A program made the translations under genes and the position numbers. Shown here in pieces: positions 15,364 to 25,327 of a stretch of DNA of 36,418 nt. Within the stretch, counting starts at the first letter, position 1; each line of letters opens with the position of its first letter. The stretch lies in assembly GCA_024280375.1 (NCBI GenBank), contig JAJRQF010000012.1, forward strand, positions 1 to 36,418, given 5' to 3'. Source of the stretch: Alphaproteobacteria bacterium (GTDB lineage Bacteria > Pseudomonadota > Alphaproteobacteria > Rhizobiales > Rhizobiaceae). Under the pieces are notes generated by a model, which ran no database searches, was not told the DNA's origin, and saw only the letters and a program-made list of their open reading frames with translations.

Positions 15364-17412
15364 TTACGTCAAACCCTTCTTTGGTTTAATCATTAACTGT
15401 AAAGGGCGTGCGGTGATGCGCGCAATAATCGTGCCTTCAATAAATTTTTCCTGGCCCTCAATCGTCGCCATTTTCAAATCCTGTTCAAATATGACGGTAA
15501 ATTCAGCAGCACCCGCCTCAAGCGCCCGCTTTTCAATACCAATGCGGGCCTGTTGTTTGGCAAATGTCTTTGCGCTTTCAAGATCGTTGAACGCGCGGCG
15601 TTTCTCACCCGCAACCTCATAAATTCCTTCACTTGGCTGCAAAATCATGACCGAAAACGTCAGTTCAATTTGCCCAACCACAGCGCCGATGGCATTGGCC
15701 ACTTCCGCATGCTCAGGAATAATAGAGGCAATACCAAGCCGGCTGGCAGCGGGTGGTAGATATTGGTGAGCAGATGCGCCAAGCCCGATCAACGGTCGAT
15801 CAAGTGATACATCCACTTTGACCCGGCCATTTTCTCCAGCCAGTGCTTTCTTGACCAACGGATGGTTGATCAGGTTATCACCATCCATCCCGTCCTGGCG
15901 AAACCCGGTCAACAAAACCATATCAGCCGAGCGGTTGATAATTTTTGTTCGAATACGTTCTGCCATTGCATTGGCATCTTTGGCGATTGGCTGGCCGCGG
16001 CCATTTTTTTGCCGGGCAAACAGCGACAGGCCCAAAAATGCGGCTTCCCCGTTCCAGGCGTCATATTTGCCTAATACATGCATGGCATCGCTTGGGGTAA
16101 CCGCGGATATCAGGGCATGGCCGCTTCGAACAAGTTTTTGCAATGTTGCATATTGCGACTGGCTCGAAAGTAACCGGTCTAAAGGGGTTGGGGCAGGCGT
16201 GATTTGTTCAAGCAATTTCTGTTCTGATGCACCCTCAGGCATGGCTGAAATATTCAAGCCCGACGCCATGGCAAATTTGCCTTCAAATCGCCCGCGAATG
16301 GGTGAGCGCAATTGCCGTTCGAGCGCTGAAAGTACAATTGATTTATGTTCTATGGCCAAAAGACTGAGCGGGATTACCCGGCCCGGTCCTGCAATGATTT
16401 CAGGCTCTAGCCCTGTTTCTTCCAGCTTAATTTCAGAATCGCCGCCAAGCCCAAATGTGTTCATGGCAACAGCTTCGACCATTGTTTGAAACTCGCCAAC
16501 CTTTGCTCCACTGCCGTCAATCTTCGGGCGCCCGTTTTCAAGCACCGCCACATCCGTGGTGGTGCCGCCAATATCTGATACGAATGCATTATCTTTGCGG
16601 GTCAGCCACCGCGCCCCAATCAGGCTGGCAGCCGGGCCGGATAATATGGTCTCAATCGGTCGCCGCATGGCAAATTCTGCTGAAACCAGCGACCCATCAC
16701 CGCGCACGACCATCAACGGGCAGCCGATGTTCTTTTGTTTCAACAGGCCCGTGGTTGCTTGAATGAGCCGGGCGGTCATGGAAATCAGCCGCGCATTCAG
16801 CAAGGTGGTCAGGGCACGCTTCGGTCCGTTTAACTGGTCGGAAAGCTCATAGGAGCACGTTACCGGCATGCCGGTTTTTGCTAGAATCAAATCGCGGATT
16901 TCGCGTTCATGGGCCGGGTTGCGCACGGCAAAATATCCGGCAACAGCGAAACCTTCAACCGCACCGGAAATGGCATCAATTGCACTTTCAAGTGGGCCAA
17001 GATCAAGCGGCTGTATCTGGTGGCCATTGGCATCATGCGCGCCTGAAAGATAGATGCATGGGTCATTGCCGATGGCTTTTTTAAGCGGGCTGTTGGCAAT
17101 ATCTTTTTCGCTGAACCCGGCAAGTACCATTGCCGCCCGTCCTCCATGACCCTCAACCAGTGCATTGGTTGCAAGCGTGGTGGAAAGCGAAACCAGTGTG
17201 ATTTCGCTTGATCCGATACCGGCACTTTGCAGCACTTTTTCAACGGATGCGGCAATGCCAACAACCAGATCGGATTTTGTGGTCAGCGATTTTGCTTTCG
17301 CGATCACTTTCCCGTCGATAAAGTCAGAAGAACTGGCCGTATCGTCATTACGGCTGATTATTACGGCATCGGTAAATGTACCGCCCGTATCAATGCCAAG
17401 GAGAATGCTCAT
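15364..17412 (-). CDS. Hydantoinase/oxoprolinase family protein (HyuA type)
   Basis: This 682-aa protein has the A-subunit architecture of ATP-dependent hydantoinases/5-oxoprolinases. The N-terminal LGIDTGGTFTDAVII is the actin-fold phosphate loop of the Hydant_A_N domain (about residues 1-180). A second phosphate motif, FVSDIGGTTTDVAVLENG, opens the hydantoinase A domain (about residues 265-530). Family members use ATP to open cyclic amides such as hydantoins and 5-oxoproline, or act in acetone/acetophenone carboxylases, usually with a B subunit. No HyuB gene is present here, so the substrate is unknown. It lies between galE and glcB on one strand, and its link to malate synthase is intriguing. 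ATG at 17412 has no obvious ribosome binding site but gives the family N-terminus. Confidence 0.88.
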   Translation of the reverse strand: MSILLGIDTGGTFTDAVIISRNDDTASSSDFIDGKVIAKAKSLTTKSDLVVGIAASVEKVLQSAGIGSSEITLVSLSTTLATNALVEGHGGRAAMVLAGFSEKDIANSPLKKAIGNDPCIYLSGAHDANGHQIQPLDLGPLESAIDAISGAVEGFAVAGYFAVRNPAHEREIRDLILAKTGMPVTCSYELSDQLNGPKRALTTLLNARLISMTARLIQATTGLLKQKNIGCPLMVVRGDGSLVSAEFAMRRPIETILSGPAASLIGARWLTRKDNAFVSDIGGTTTDVAVLENGRPKIDGSGAKVGEFQTMVEAVAMNTFGLGGDSEIKLEETGLEPEIIAGPGRVIPLSLLAIEHKSIVLSALERQLRSPIRGRFEGKFAMASGLNISAMPEGASEQKLLEQITPAPTPLDRLLSSQSQYATLQKLVRSGHALISAVTPSDAMHVLGKYDAWNGEAAFLGLSLFARQKNGRGQPIAKDANAMAERIRTKIINRSADMVLLTGFRQDGMDGDNLINHPLVKKALAGENGRVKVDVSLDRPLIGLGASAHQYLPPAASRLGIASIIPEHAEVANAIGAVVGQIELTFSVMILQPSEGIYEVAGEKRRAFNDLESAKTFAKQQARIGIEKRALEAGAAEFTVIFEQDLKMATIEGQEKFIEGTIIARITARPLQLMIKPKKGLT

Positions 17413-17498
17413 GGGATTTGGTTTTCGTGATTATCGGCCCGGTGGTTGAACCGGCTACAGGTAATGCAATCGGGCCAGAAGAGCAAATGACGACATGC

Positions 17499-18542
17499 TC
17501 AGTTTCTTTCGCTTAGCGCTTTAATCATCGGATCATATTGCAGCGGTGGTGCCACGACCCCGCGCCTTGCAAGTTTTTTCTCCCAGGCAAGCGCGTGGGT
17601 AATAATCTGGTCAAGATCAGCATATTTTGGTTGCCAGCCGAGCCTGGTCATCATGCGGCTTGCATCGGCAACAATTGCCGGAATATCGCCCTCACGGCGC
17701 GGTGCCATGCGCGCGGTAAAATCACTGCCGGAAATACGCTTGACCGCATTGACCACCTCAAGCACCGAATAGCCCTTGCTGTACCCACAATTCCCGGTGA
17801 ATTTTTGCCCGCCTTCGCGCAGAAATTCGAGCGCTGAATAATGCGCGCTTGCAAGATCTGACACATGGATGAAATCGCGAATGCCGGTGCCATCCGGGGT
17901 GTCATAATTAAAGCCGTAAATATCCATACCTTCGCGCTTACCAACGGCCGCCTCACAGGCGATTTTGATCAAATGGGTCGCCCCGCGCGTGGAAAGGCCT
18001 GTGCGTGCTTGCGGATCAGCACCCGCCACATTGAAATAGCGCAGCATCACATAGCGCATATCATGCGCCTTGGCGGTATCACGCAGCATAACTTCGCTCA
18101 TCAGCTTGGATGCCCCATAGGGCGACATTGGCGCCAGCAATGCATCTTCGCGAATGGGTTTTAAGTCATTGGGAGCGGCATAAACCGCAGCGGTGGAAGA
18201 GAATATGAATTTGTCGATACCGCAGCGCACAGCTGTTTCCAGCAAGGTGCGGGTATTGCTGGTGTTATTGTGATAATATTTTAATGGATGTTTGACAGAT
18301 TCTGGCACCACAACAGATCCGGCAAAGTGAATTATCGCCTCGACATCGTGCTCTTTGATGATTTTTTCCACCAAAGCCCGGTCGGCAATATCGCCAATAA
18401 TTAGTTTTGCATCAGGTGCCACGGCCCAGTCAAACCCGGTGACCAGATTATCAAGCACGACGACTTCTTCGCGACGATCGACCAGTTCCCACACCATGTG
18501 CGAGCCGATATATCCAGCACCTCCGGTTACAAGTATACTCAT
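17499..18542 (-). CDS. galE: UDP-glucose 4-epimerase
   Basis: This cytoplasmic NAD-dependent enzyme interconverts UDP-glucose and UDP-galactose for surface polysaccharide synthesis. It has 347 aa, normal for GalE. The Rossmann loop TGGAGYIGSH lies at residues 6-15. The extended SDR catalytic centre is S-T-A-A-V-Y (FSSTAAVYA) plus YGASK, giving Tyr and Lys of the YxxxK motif. GIRDFIHVSDLA is a typical GalE block. GGAAG precedes ATG. The gene is divergent from the acyl-CoA synthetase and lies 86 bases before the hydantoinase-like gene, so it may be the first gene of that minus-strand group, although functional kinship is not evident. Confidence 0.95.
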   Translation of the reverse strand: MSILVTGGAGYIGSHMVWELVDRREEVVVLDNLVTGFDWAVAPDAKLIIGDIADRALVEKIIKEHDVEAIIHFAGSVVVPESVKHPLKYYHNNTSNTRTLLETAVRCGIDKFIFSSTAAVYAAPNDLKPIREDALLAPMSPYGASKLMSEVMLRDTAKAHDMRYVMLRYFNVAGADPQARTGLSTRGATHLIKIACEAAVGKREGMDIYGFNYDTPDGTGIRDFIHVSDLASAHYSALEFLREGGQKFTGNCGYSKGYSVLEVVNAVKRISGSDFTARMAPRREGDIPAIVADASRMMTRLGWQPKYADLDQIITHALAWEKKLARRGVVAPPLQYDPMIKALSERN

Positions 18543-18576
18543 TGAACTTCCGTGTTTTCAGCCAGACTGTTTTCAC

Positions 18577-18582
18577 TATAAT
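18577..18582 (+). promoter_or_regulatory. TATAAT -10 box upstream of acyl-CoA synthetase
   Basis: A perfect TATAAT lies about 70 bases before the preferred start of the acyl-CoA synthetase gene, in the galE divergent gap. No good -35 hexamer is found at 16-18 bases upstream, so it is only a candidate or an activator-dependent promoter. Confidence 0.35.
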
Positions 18583-18651
18583 AAAGCCAAAAGAATACGA
18601 AGCAGTTAAGGAATGGTTCACATTAGGACCAAATCAAAGGGAAATCACCAA

Positions 18652-20169
18652 ATGAATCTGGCAATCTGGCTGGTACGCGCGGCAAAAACCTCACCTGAAA
18701 ACCCCGCATTGCTGCGCGGCACGGATCTGGTTGCCGATTATCGCGAGTTTTCCAGAAGAGCAGCAGCGATTGCCTGTTCCCTGCAAAATGATCTTGGCAT
18801 TCAGCCGGGTGAGCGAATTTCTATTCTTTCCAGCAATGATACCCGCTATCTGGAATTGCTCTATGCAATTTGGTTTGCCGGTGCTGTGGCCGTCCCCATC
18901 AACGCCAAACTGCATGTGCGCGAAGCCGCATGGATTGTTGAAAACTCAGATAGTCGCTTGCTGTTTGCAAGCCGTAAACTGAGTTTAGAGATCGCCTCCC
19001 TGCTTCCTGCCTGTGTCGATAAATGCATTGAAATTGATGGTGATGATTTTGCCAAACTGAGAGAGAATGACGGACTAGGCGAGCCTGTTGCGCGAGCCAT
19101 GAATGATACGGCATGGCTGTTTTATACCTCCGGCACCACGGGGCGGCCTAAGGGGGTGATGATCACCAATGGCAATATCCACGCGATGGTTTTCTCATAT
19201 CTCGCCGATATTGATGAGGTCTATTCACGCGACGCAGTGCTTTACGCCGCACCGATTTCGCACGGGGCAGGGCTTTATAATTTTCAACATGTCATTAAGG
19301 CGGCACGCCATGTGGTGCCTGAATCTGCGGGCTTTTCCCCGGCTGAAATTCTTGGATTAGCGCCCAAATTGAATAATGTGCACCTGTTTGCCGCCCCCAC
19401 AATGGTGCGCAGGCTGGTGGATTACGCAAAGAGCAGCGGTTTAAACGGCGAGGGCATAAAAACCATCATCTATGGCGGTGGCCCGATGTACCTGGCCGAT
19501 ATTGTTGATGCGGTTGATGTGATGGGTCCAAGGTTTTGCCAGATTTATGGACAGGGTGAGGCGCCAATGGCAATCACCGCCCTGCCGCGCCATTTGGTGG
19601 CGGATAGAAAGCATCCGCGCTGGAAAGAGCGGCTGGCCTCCACCGGCACCGGCCAATCCTGTGTTGAGGTACGGGTGGCGGATGCGCAAGGCAAACCTCT
19701 CAATGGGGGCGAAACCGGCGAGATTCTGGTCCGCGGCGCGGCCGTCATGAAAGGCTATTGGCGCAATGATGAGGAAACGGCAAATTCCTTGCGCGATGGC
19801 TGGTTGTGGACAGGCGACCTGGGCAGCTTTGACGAGGATGGATTCTTAACCCTCAAAGATCGCTCAAAAGATGTGATTATTTCCGGCGGCTCCAATATTT
19901 ATCCGCGTGAGGTTGAAGAGGTGTTGCTTAATCACCCGCAAGTTCACGAGGTGGCCGTTGTCGGCAGGCCAAGCGAAAAATGGGGCGAGGAGGTGGTTGC
20001 CTTCATTGCCAAAAAACCGGGAGAACAGCCTGAAATTGCTGAACTGGATCAGCTATGCCTTGATAATATTGCGCGCTTTAAAAGGCCAAAAGAATATATT
20101 ATTTTACCTGAGCTGCCGAAGAATAATTATGGTAAGATTTTAAAAACCCGGCTTCGAGAATATTTTTGA
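18652..20169 (+). CDS. AMP-forming acyl-CoA synthetase
   Basis: This ANL-superfamily enzyme activates a carboxylic acid to its CoA thioester through an acyl-adenylate. It has 505 aa from ATG at 18652, with AGGG at suitable distance; a longer frame begins at 18613. The ATP loop is FYTSGTTGRPKGVM. Then come QIYGQGEAP, the hinge block GWLWTGDLGSFDEDGFL followed by KDRSKDVIISGG, and the C-terminal catalytic lysine in NNYGKILKTRLREYF. No signal or membrane segment is present. The substrate cannot be read from sequence; it resembles generic fatty/aromatic acid CoA ligases. It precedes the zwf operon by 105 bases without evident coupling. Confidence 0.88.
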   Translation: MNLAIWLVRAAKTSPENPALLRGTDLVADYREFSRRAAAIACSLQNDLGIQPGERISILSSNDTRYLELLYAIWFAGAVAVPINAKLHVREAAWIVENSDSRLLFASRKLSLEIASLLPACVDKCIEIDGDDFAKLRENDGLGEPVARAMNDTAWLFYTSGTTGRPKGVMITNGNIHAMVFSYLADIDEVYSRDAVLYAAPISHGAGLYNFQHVIKAARHVVPESAGFSPAEILGLAPKLNNVHLFAAPTMVRRLVDYAKSSGLNGEGIKTIIYGGGPMYLADIVDAVDVMGPRFCQIYGQGEAPMAITALPRHLVADRKHPRWKERLASTGTGQSCVEVRVADAQGKPLNGGETGEILVRGAAVMKGYWRNDEETANSLRDGWLWTGDLGSFDEDGFLTLKDRSKDVIISGGSNIYPREVEEVLLNHPQVHEVAVVGRPSEKWGEEVVAFIAKKPGEQPEIAELDQLCLDNIARFKRPKEYIILPELPKNNYGKILKTRLREYF

Positions 20170-20274
20170 TTTGTTTTCATCATGTCATGGAAATGTTGCA
20201 TAAAACTGGTCTTTTTAAATCTATTAGATTAAAGCTGATTTGATGATTTATTTAAGCCTCTTTGGAGAGAATTA

Positions 20275-21756
20275 ATGACCAGCCAGATTATACCCGTCCA
20301 GTCATTTGACGCAGTACTTTTTGGTGGCACAGGTGATTTGGCCGAGCGAAAATTGATCCCCGCATTGTTTCACCGCGAGCGCGATGGCCAGATCAGCGAC
20401 CCGACCCGGTTTATCGGCGCATCACGTGCAGAATTAAGTACGCAGGAGTATCGCGCCTTTGCCAAAAAAGCACTTAAAGAGCATGTGGATGAGAGCGAGC
20501 TTGAACCAGAGGTGGTTGAGAAGTTTTTGTCGCGCCTTCTCTATGTGCCAATTGATGCAAAATCCGACAAAGGCTGGAAGAAACTCAAATCAATTCTGGG
20601 AAATGGCGACGAAGAAGTCATCCGTTATTTCTATTTGGCAGTGGGGCCGTCACTTTTTGGCGACATCGCCCAGCGGCTCAATCAGTTTGATCTGATAACT
20701 GCAAATGCCCGTCTGGTCATGGAAAAACCCATTGGTCGCGATCTGGCGACGGCCTGCGATCTAAATGATACGGTCGGTAAATATTTCCGGGAAGACCAGA
20801 TTTACCGTATCGACCACTATCTTGGCAAAGAAACGGTGCAGAACCTTTTGGCCTTGCGATTTGCCAATGCGCTTTATGAGCCCCTGTGGAATTCTGCCCA
20901 TATCGATCATATTCAGATCACCGTTGCCGAAACCGTGGGGCTGGAAAGCCGCGCTGGCTATTACGACCGCGCCGGTGCGCTGCGCGACATGGTGCAAAAT
21001 CACCTACTGCAATTGCTTTGTCTGGTGGCAATGGAACCGCCGGCCTCTGCCGATGCGGATTCACTTCGCGATGAAAAACTCAAAGTTCTGCGCGCGCTTT
21101 CGCCAATTACTGAAAAAAATGCCGACAAGTTCACCGTGCGTGGCCAATATAAGGCGGGTGCCTCATCCGGCGGCGCGGTCAAGGGTTATCTGGAAGAACT
21201 TGAGGACGGCGAAAGCAATACCGAGACGTTTGTTGCAATCAAGGTCGAAATTGAAAACTGGCGATGGGCAGGTGTGCCGTTTTATCTTCGAACCGGCAAA
21301 AGGCTTGCCCAGCGCATGTCGGAAATTGTCATTAATTTCAAACCCGTTCCCCATTCCATATTTGAATCAATTGCGGGCACGCCGGTTAGTAATAAACTGG
21401 TTATTCGCCTGCAACCCGATGAAGGTGTCAAACAATGGATCATGATTAAAGATCCCGGTCCCGGCGGCATGCGGTTGCGCAATGTGCCTTTGGATATGAG
21501 CTTTGCCGAGGCGTTTAATGTGCGCAGCCCCGATGCCTATGAACGTTTGTTGCTGGATGTGGTGCGCGGCAATCAGACCCTTTTCATGCGCCGTGATGAG
21601 GTGGTGGCCGCGTGGAACTGGATCGACCCGATTTTGCAGGCCTGGGAGGTTACCGGCCAGCCGGTCAAAAGCTATACCGCTGGCACCTGGGGGCCATCGA
21701 CGTCTATTGCGCTTATTGAACGCGATGGCCATACTTGGCATGATGGCGAGGAATGA
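20275..21756 (+). CDS. zwf: Glucose-6-phosphate 1-dehydrogenase
   Basis: This enzyme oxidises glucose-6-phosphate to 6-phosphogluconolactone with NADP+, the first step of the Entner-Doudoroff and oxidative pentose phosphate routes. It has 493 aa, normal for the family. The nucleotide loop is GGTGDLAERKLIPAL (about residues 14-28), and the active-site signature is RIDHYLGKETVQNLL. MEKPIGRD and FYLRTGKRL are further conserved blocks. GGAG lies eight bases before ATG. It overlaps pgl by four bases (ATGA), and edd follows, forming the compact operon common in Rhizobiales. No eda gene is in the window, so the aldolase must be elsewhere. Confidence 0.97.
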   Translation: MTSQIIPVQSFDAVLFGGTGDLAERKLIPALFHRERDGQISDPTRFIGASRAELSTQEYRAFAKKALKEHVDESELEPEVVEKFLSRLLYVPIDAKSDKGWKKLKSILGNGDEEVIRYFYLAVGPSLFGDIAQRLNQFDLITANARLVMEKPIGRDLATACDLNDTVGKYFREDQIYRIDHYLGKETVQNLLALRFANALYEPLWNSAHIDHIQITVAETVGLESRAGYYDRAGALRDMVQNHLLQLLCLVAMEPPASADADSLRDEKLKVLRALSPITEKNADKFTVRGQYKAGASSGGAVKGYLEELEDGESNTETFVAIKVEIENWRWAGVPFYLRTGKRLAQRMSEIVINFKPVPHSIFESIAGTPVSNKLVIRLQPDEGVKQWIMIKDPGPGGMRLRNVPLDMSFAEAFNVRSPDAYERLLLDVVRGNQTLFMRRDEVVAAWNWIDPILQAWEVTGQPVKSYTAGTWGPSTSIALIERDGHTWHDGEE

Positions 21757-22469
21757 TGAGCGAATTGAACTTACCCAAACACTTAACCCTGCACGAATTT
21801 GAAGACCGCGGTGCATTGGCCGAAGTGCTATCGAGCGAAATTGAGCACCAGCTTGGTCGGGCAATTCAAATCAGGGGAGCCGCAACAATAGCCGTATCGG
21901 GCGGAAATACGCCGCTGAAGCTGTTTAAGCTGTTGTCGCAGGCCGAGCTGGATTGGACAAGAATTACTGTTACGCTGGTTGATGAACGCTGGGTTGGCCC
22001 GGATGATGAGCGATCAAATGAGCGGTTGGTTAAACAAAACCTGCTTGTCGGACGAGCCGGATTTGCCAATTTTGTGCCGTTTTATACCAGCGGAGTTGAG
22101 CCCGAAGAAGCCGCATTTCGAATTTGCCATGAAATAGTCAAGCTGCCCCTGCCGTTTGACGTTGTGATTTTGGGCATGGGTCTCGATGGGCATACGGCAT
22201 CCTTCTTTGCAGACGGCGACAACTTTGATGAGGCAGTTAATCCGGCGGCTGGTCTGCCGGTAATTGCGATCAAGGCACCCAGTGCCGGAGAGCCCCGCGC
22301 CACCCTCACTATGCCCATGCTGATTACCAGTCGGTTTCTGGCGATTCATATCGAGGGTGAAGAAAAGCGAAAAGTATTGGAAATGGCGCTGGAAAATGGC
22401 GCTGAATTGCCAATCAGTCGGGTGCTTGAACGACAGGACGTGCAGACCAATATATTCTGGGCGCCTTGA
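21753..22469 (+). CDS. pgl: 6-Phosphogluconolactonase
   Basis: This enzyme hydrolyses 6-phosphogluconolactone to 6-phosphogluconate. It has 238 aa, typical of the DevB/NagB-like family. Diagnostic blocks are AVSGGNTPLKLFKLL, TLVDERWVGPDDERSN and VILGMGLDGHTASFF, the last containing the catalytic glycine/histidine segment. The ATG at 21753 overlaps the zwf stop; the ATG at 21756 has slightly better spacing to GAGG and would shorten the protein by one residue. Position between zwf and edd confirms the role. Confidence 0.95.
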   Translation: MMSELNLPKHLTLHEFEDRGALAEVLSSEIEHQLGRAIQIRGAATIAVSGGNTPLKLFKLLSQAELDWTRITVTLVDERWVGPDDERSNERLVKQNLLVGRAGFANFVPFYTSGVEPEEAAFRICHEIVKLPLPFDVVILGMGLDGHTASFFADGDNFDEAVNPAAGLPVIAIKAPSAGEPRATLTMPMLITSRFLAIHIEGEEKRKVLEMALENGAELPISRVLERQDVQTNIFWAP

Positions 22470-22542
22470 ATTATCTGAGTATTCAGAAAACTGCCCCAGT
22501 TGACTGCCCAAATTCCAGATTTCCAAACCATGAGGTTTAAAC

Positions 22543-24357
22543 ATGCAAGTCGATAAGCGCATTGCGAAAATCACCCGGCAAATCATCGAAAGAAGTGCCG
22601 ATAGCCGTGGAGCATATCTAACAAAAATTCGGGCAGCCGTTGCCGATGGCCCGCACCGGGTGGCCTTGGCATGCGGAAATCTGGCCCATGCATTTGCGGC
22701 AAATGATGCGGACGATAAATCGCGGCTATCAGCTGATAAAGTGGGCAATCTGGCGATTGTGACGTCCTTCAACGACATGCTGTCGGCCCATCAGCCATTT
22801 GGAAAGTTTCCAGATATTATCAAACAGGCTGCCCGTGATGCGGGTGGCGTGGCGCAGGTTGCGGCCGGTGTGCCCGCCATGTGTGATGGGGTGACGCAGG
22901 GCCAGCCGGGCATGGAATTATCGCTTTTTTCTCGCGATATTATCGCCATGTCCACGGCAATCGGCTTGTCACACAATATGTTTGATGCGGCACTATATTT
23001 GGGGGTTTGCGATAAAATTGTACCGGGCCTGATGATCGGAGCGCTGACATTCGGGCATTTGCCGGCCGTATTTGTGCCGGCCGGCCCGATGACCAGCGGC
23101 TTGCCCAATGACGAGAAAGTTCGCATCCGGCAATTATACGCCGAAGGAAAAATTGACCGCGATGAACTGCTCAAGGCAGAATCAAAAAGCTATCATGGTC
23201 CCGGCACCTGCACATTTTACGGCACGGCCAATTCAAACCAGATGTTGATGGAAATTTTAGGTCTGCATCTGCCGGGGTCGAGTTTTGTAAATCCCGGCAC
23301 GAAAATGCGCGATGCTCTAACCGCAGAGGCCGCAAAACGGGCCTTGGCGATTACTGCACTTGGCAACGAATTTACCCCCATTGGCGAAATGATAGATGAG
23401 AAATCCATCGTCAATGGCGTTATTGGCCTATTGGCAACCGGTGGCTCGACCAATCATACGCTGCATTTGCTGGCAATCGCCCGCGCCGCAGGCATTGTGT
23501 TAAAGTGGGATGATATTGCCGGATTGTCAGACTGTATTCCGCTAATCGCCCGGGTTTATCCAAATGGATTGGCCGATGTAAACCATTTCCATGCGGCCGG
23601 TGGCATGGGTTACCTCATCAAGGAATTGCTGGGCGCCGGATTGCTGCATGAGGATGTGGGAACGATTGTCGGCAAAGGCATGAAACATTATCTCAAAGAA
23701 CCAAAACTTGGCAAAAACGAAAATGTCGAATGGGTCGATATTCCCCAATCCAGCGGAAACAAGAACATACTTGCAACGGCACAAGAACCATTTTCCGCCA
23801 CTGGCGGGTTAAAAATGCTAGCCGGGAACCTTGGTGAAGCGGTGATTAAAATTTCCGCCGTGAAAGAAGAGCGCCATGTGATTGAAGCTCCTGTGAAGGT
23901 TTTTGAAAGTCAAAATGCCATGAGCGAGGCATTTAAAGCAGGCGAATTGGAGATGGATTTTATTGCCGTTATCCTGTTTCAAGGGCCAAGGGCCAATGGC
24001 ATGCCGGAACTTCATAAACTGACACCCGCCTTGGGTGTGTTGCAGGATCGCGGTTTCAAGGTTGCGCTTTTGACCGATGGGCGCATGTCGGGTGCATCGG
24101 GCAAAGTGCCCGCGGCCATTCACCTTACGCCCGAAGCATTGGATGGCGGACCGATTGCCCGCTTGAGAGATGGTGATGTGGTTCGAATTGATGCCATCAA
24201 AGGGTCGATTGATGTTTTGGTCAACGATGGTGAATGGGATGCCAGAACGCCACTATCGGGCGATCACTTGAACAATATGCAAGGATTTGGCCGTGAATTA
24301 TTCGCAAACTTTCGCAGCCTTGTTGGTCCGGCAAATGAGGGCGCCAGCGTATTGTAG
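22543..24357 (+). CDS. edd: 6-Phosphogluconate dehydratase
   Basis: This enzyme removes water from 6-phosphogluconate to give 2-keto-3-deoxy-6-phosphogluconate, the committing step of the Entner-Doudoroff pathway. It has 604 aa, full length for the IlvD/Edd family of Fe-S dehydratases. Conserved segments include [26 protein letters not shown] and [11 protein letters not shown] (cluster cysteines), [15 protein letters not shown] (third cysteine region) and [11 protein letters not shown] near the C-terminus. It follows pgl by 73 bases. The next gene starts about 190 bases on and is unrelated, so the operon ends here, though I see no strong terminator. Confidence 0.97.
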   Translation: MQVDKRIAKITRQIIERSADSRGAYLTKIRAAVADGPHRVALACGNLAHAFAANDADDKSRLSADKVGNLAIVTSFNDMLSAHQPFGKFPDIIKQAARDAGGVAQVAAGVPAMCDGVTQGQPGMELSLFSRDIIAMSTAIGLSHNMFDAALYLGVCDKIVPGLMIGALTFGHLPAVFVPAGPMTSGLPNDEKVRIRQLYAEGKIDRDELLKAESKSYHGPGTCTFYGTANSNQMLMEILGLHLPGSSFVNPGTKMRDALTAEAAKRALAITALGNEFTPIGEMIDEKSIVNGVIGLLATGGSTNHTLHLLAIARAAGIVLKWDDIAGLSDCIPLIARVYPNGLADVNHFHAAGGMGYLIKELLGAGLLHEDVGTIVGKGMKHYLKEPKLGKNENVEWVDIPQSSGNKNILATAQEPFSATGGLKMLAGNLGEAVIKISAVKEERHVIEAPVKVFESQNAMSEAFKAGELEMDFIAVILFQGPRANGMPELHKLTPALGVLQDRGFKVALLTDGRMSGASGKVPAAIHLTPEALDGGPIARLRDGDVVRIDAIKGSIDVLVNDGEWDARTPLSGDHLNNMQGFGRELFANFRSLVGPANEGASVL

Positions 24358-24547
24358 ATCGCGTTTTGACGTGATTGTTATGTCCCAAGCCTTGAAATCC
24401 GGGCTTTGACTTCTGATATACACGCAAATGTTAGCTTAATTGGAACTATTTATTAAGCATACCATGAGCAAGTGTTTTGAGTATCGCGGTTGGTAAACAG
24501 CGATTGTCAGATTGTTTTACAACTCGGATTGGGCCTTGCGGATATAT

Positions 24548-25327
24548 ATGAGAAATTATTCCCTGATTATATTCGCATTTCTGTTTTCCGGATGCACCAC
24601 GTCCGGGTTTGATGCCAGCGCCTTTGATTTACGGCCACCAAAATTCGGTGATTCGGATCGCGTCAGCTTTGAGGGTGGCTCGCCCAAGGATTATCCTGTG
24701 CACGGCGTTGACGTTTCCAAATATCAGGGCGAAATTAATTGGTCGGTATTGAAATCCAAAGGTGTATCTTTTGCTTTTATCAAAGCAACAGAAGGCGGCG
24801 ATCATTACGACGAATCATTCAAAAAATACTGGAATGGTGCAAAACGAGCCGGTGTCCCACGTGGGGCTTATCATTTTTACTATTTTTGCACATCGGCAAT
24901 AAAACAGGCAAAATGGTTCATCAAGAATGTGCCAAAAGATTCAACCGCAATGCCACCCGTATTGGATGCGGAATGGAACCACCAATCAAAGACCTGCAAG
25001 AAGCGTCCACCGGCTCACCGGGTTCGCAGCGAATTTAGAATATTCTTAAAAGCACTCGAACGCCATTACGGTAAAAAGCCGATAATATATACCGCACCAG
25101 ACTTTTATGAAGATAATTTTAAGGGCAGCTTTAAGGGATACAAATTCTGGCTGCGCTCGGTTACTGCACATCCTAAAGTAAAATATAGGCGGCGAAACTG
25201 GTTGTTTTGGCAATATACCGGAACCGGGCGAATGAACGGCGTAAAAGGTAATATTGACATTAACGCTTTCAATGGCAGTACGGGCGCATTTAACCGTTGG
25301 CTGAAATCCGTCACTTCGCTGCGTTAA
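24548..25327 (+). CDS. GH25 lysozyme-like lipoprotein
   Basis: This is a predicted peptidoglycan muramidase of glycoside hydrolase family 25, 259 aa. ATG at 24548 gives a short lipoprotein signal, MRNYSLIIFAFLFSGC, with Cys16 as the likely lipidated residue; the frame back to 24512 would spoil it. The catalytic fold shows VHGVDVSKYQGEINW (first Asp), FAFIKATEGG, RGAYHFYYF, PVLDAEW (the Asp/Glu catalytic pair), IIYTAP and FWQYTGTG with a final IDINAFNG. Such proteins act in the cell envelope, either in remodelling peptidoglycan or against other cells. A patatin-type lipoprotein gene follows on the same strand; no immunity or secretion genes are adjacent. Confidence 0.9.
   Translation: MRNYSLIIFAFLFSGCTTSGFDASAFDLRPPKFGDSDRVSFEGGSPKDYPVHGVDVSKYQGEINWSVLKSKGVSFAFIKATEGGDHYDESFKKYWNGAKRAGVPRGAYHFYYFCTSAIKQAKWFIKNVPKDSTAMPPVLDAEWNHQSKTCKKRPPAHRVRSEFRIFLKALERHYGKKPIIYTAPDFYEDNFKGSFKGYKFWLRSVTAHPKVKYRRRNWLFWQYTGTGRMNGVKGNIDINAFNGSTGAFNRWLKSVTSLR

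Noticed and set aside
20196-20227. TTGCAT with TATTAG as the zwf promoter
   Set aside because: The spacer is about 20 bases and the hexamers are weak. No alternative was convincing.
22014-22778. 254-codon minus-strand frame across pgl and edd
   Set aside because: It is antisense to two certain genes, without a start signal or recognisable product.
24386-24406. AAGCC/GGCTT hairpin after edd as a terminator
   Set aside because: The stem has only five pairs, with a ten-base loop and no T run.
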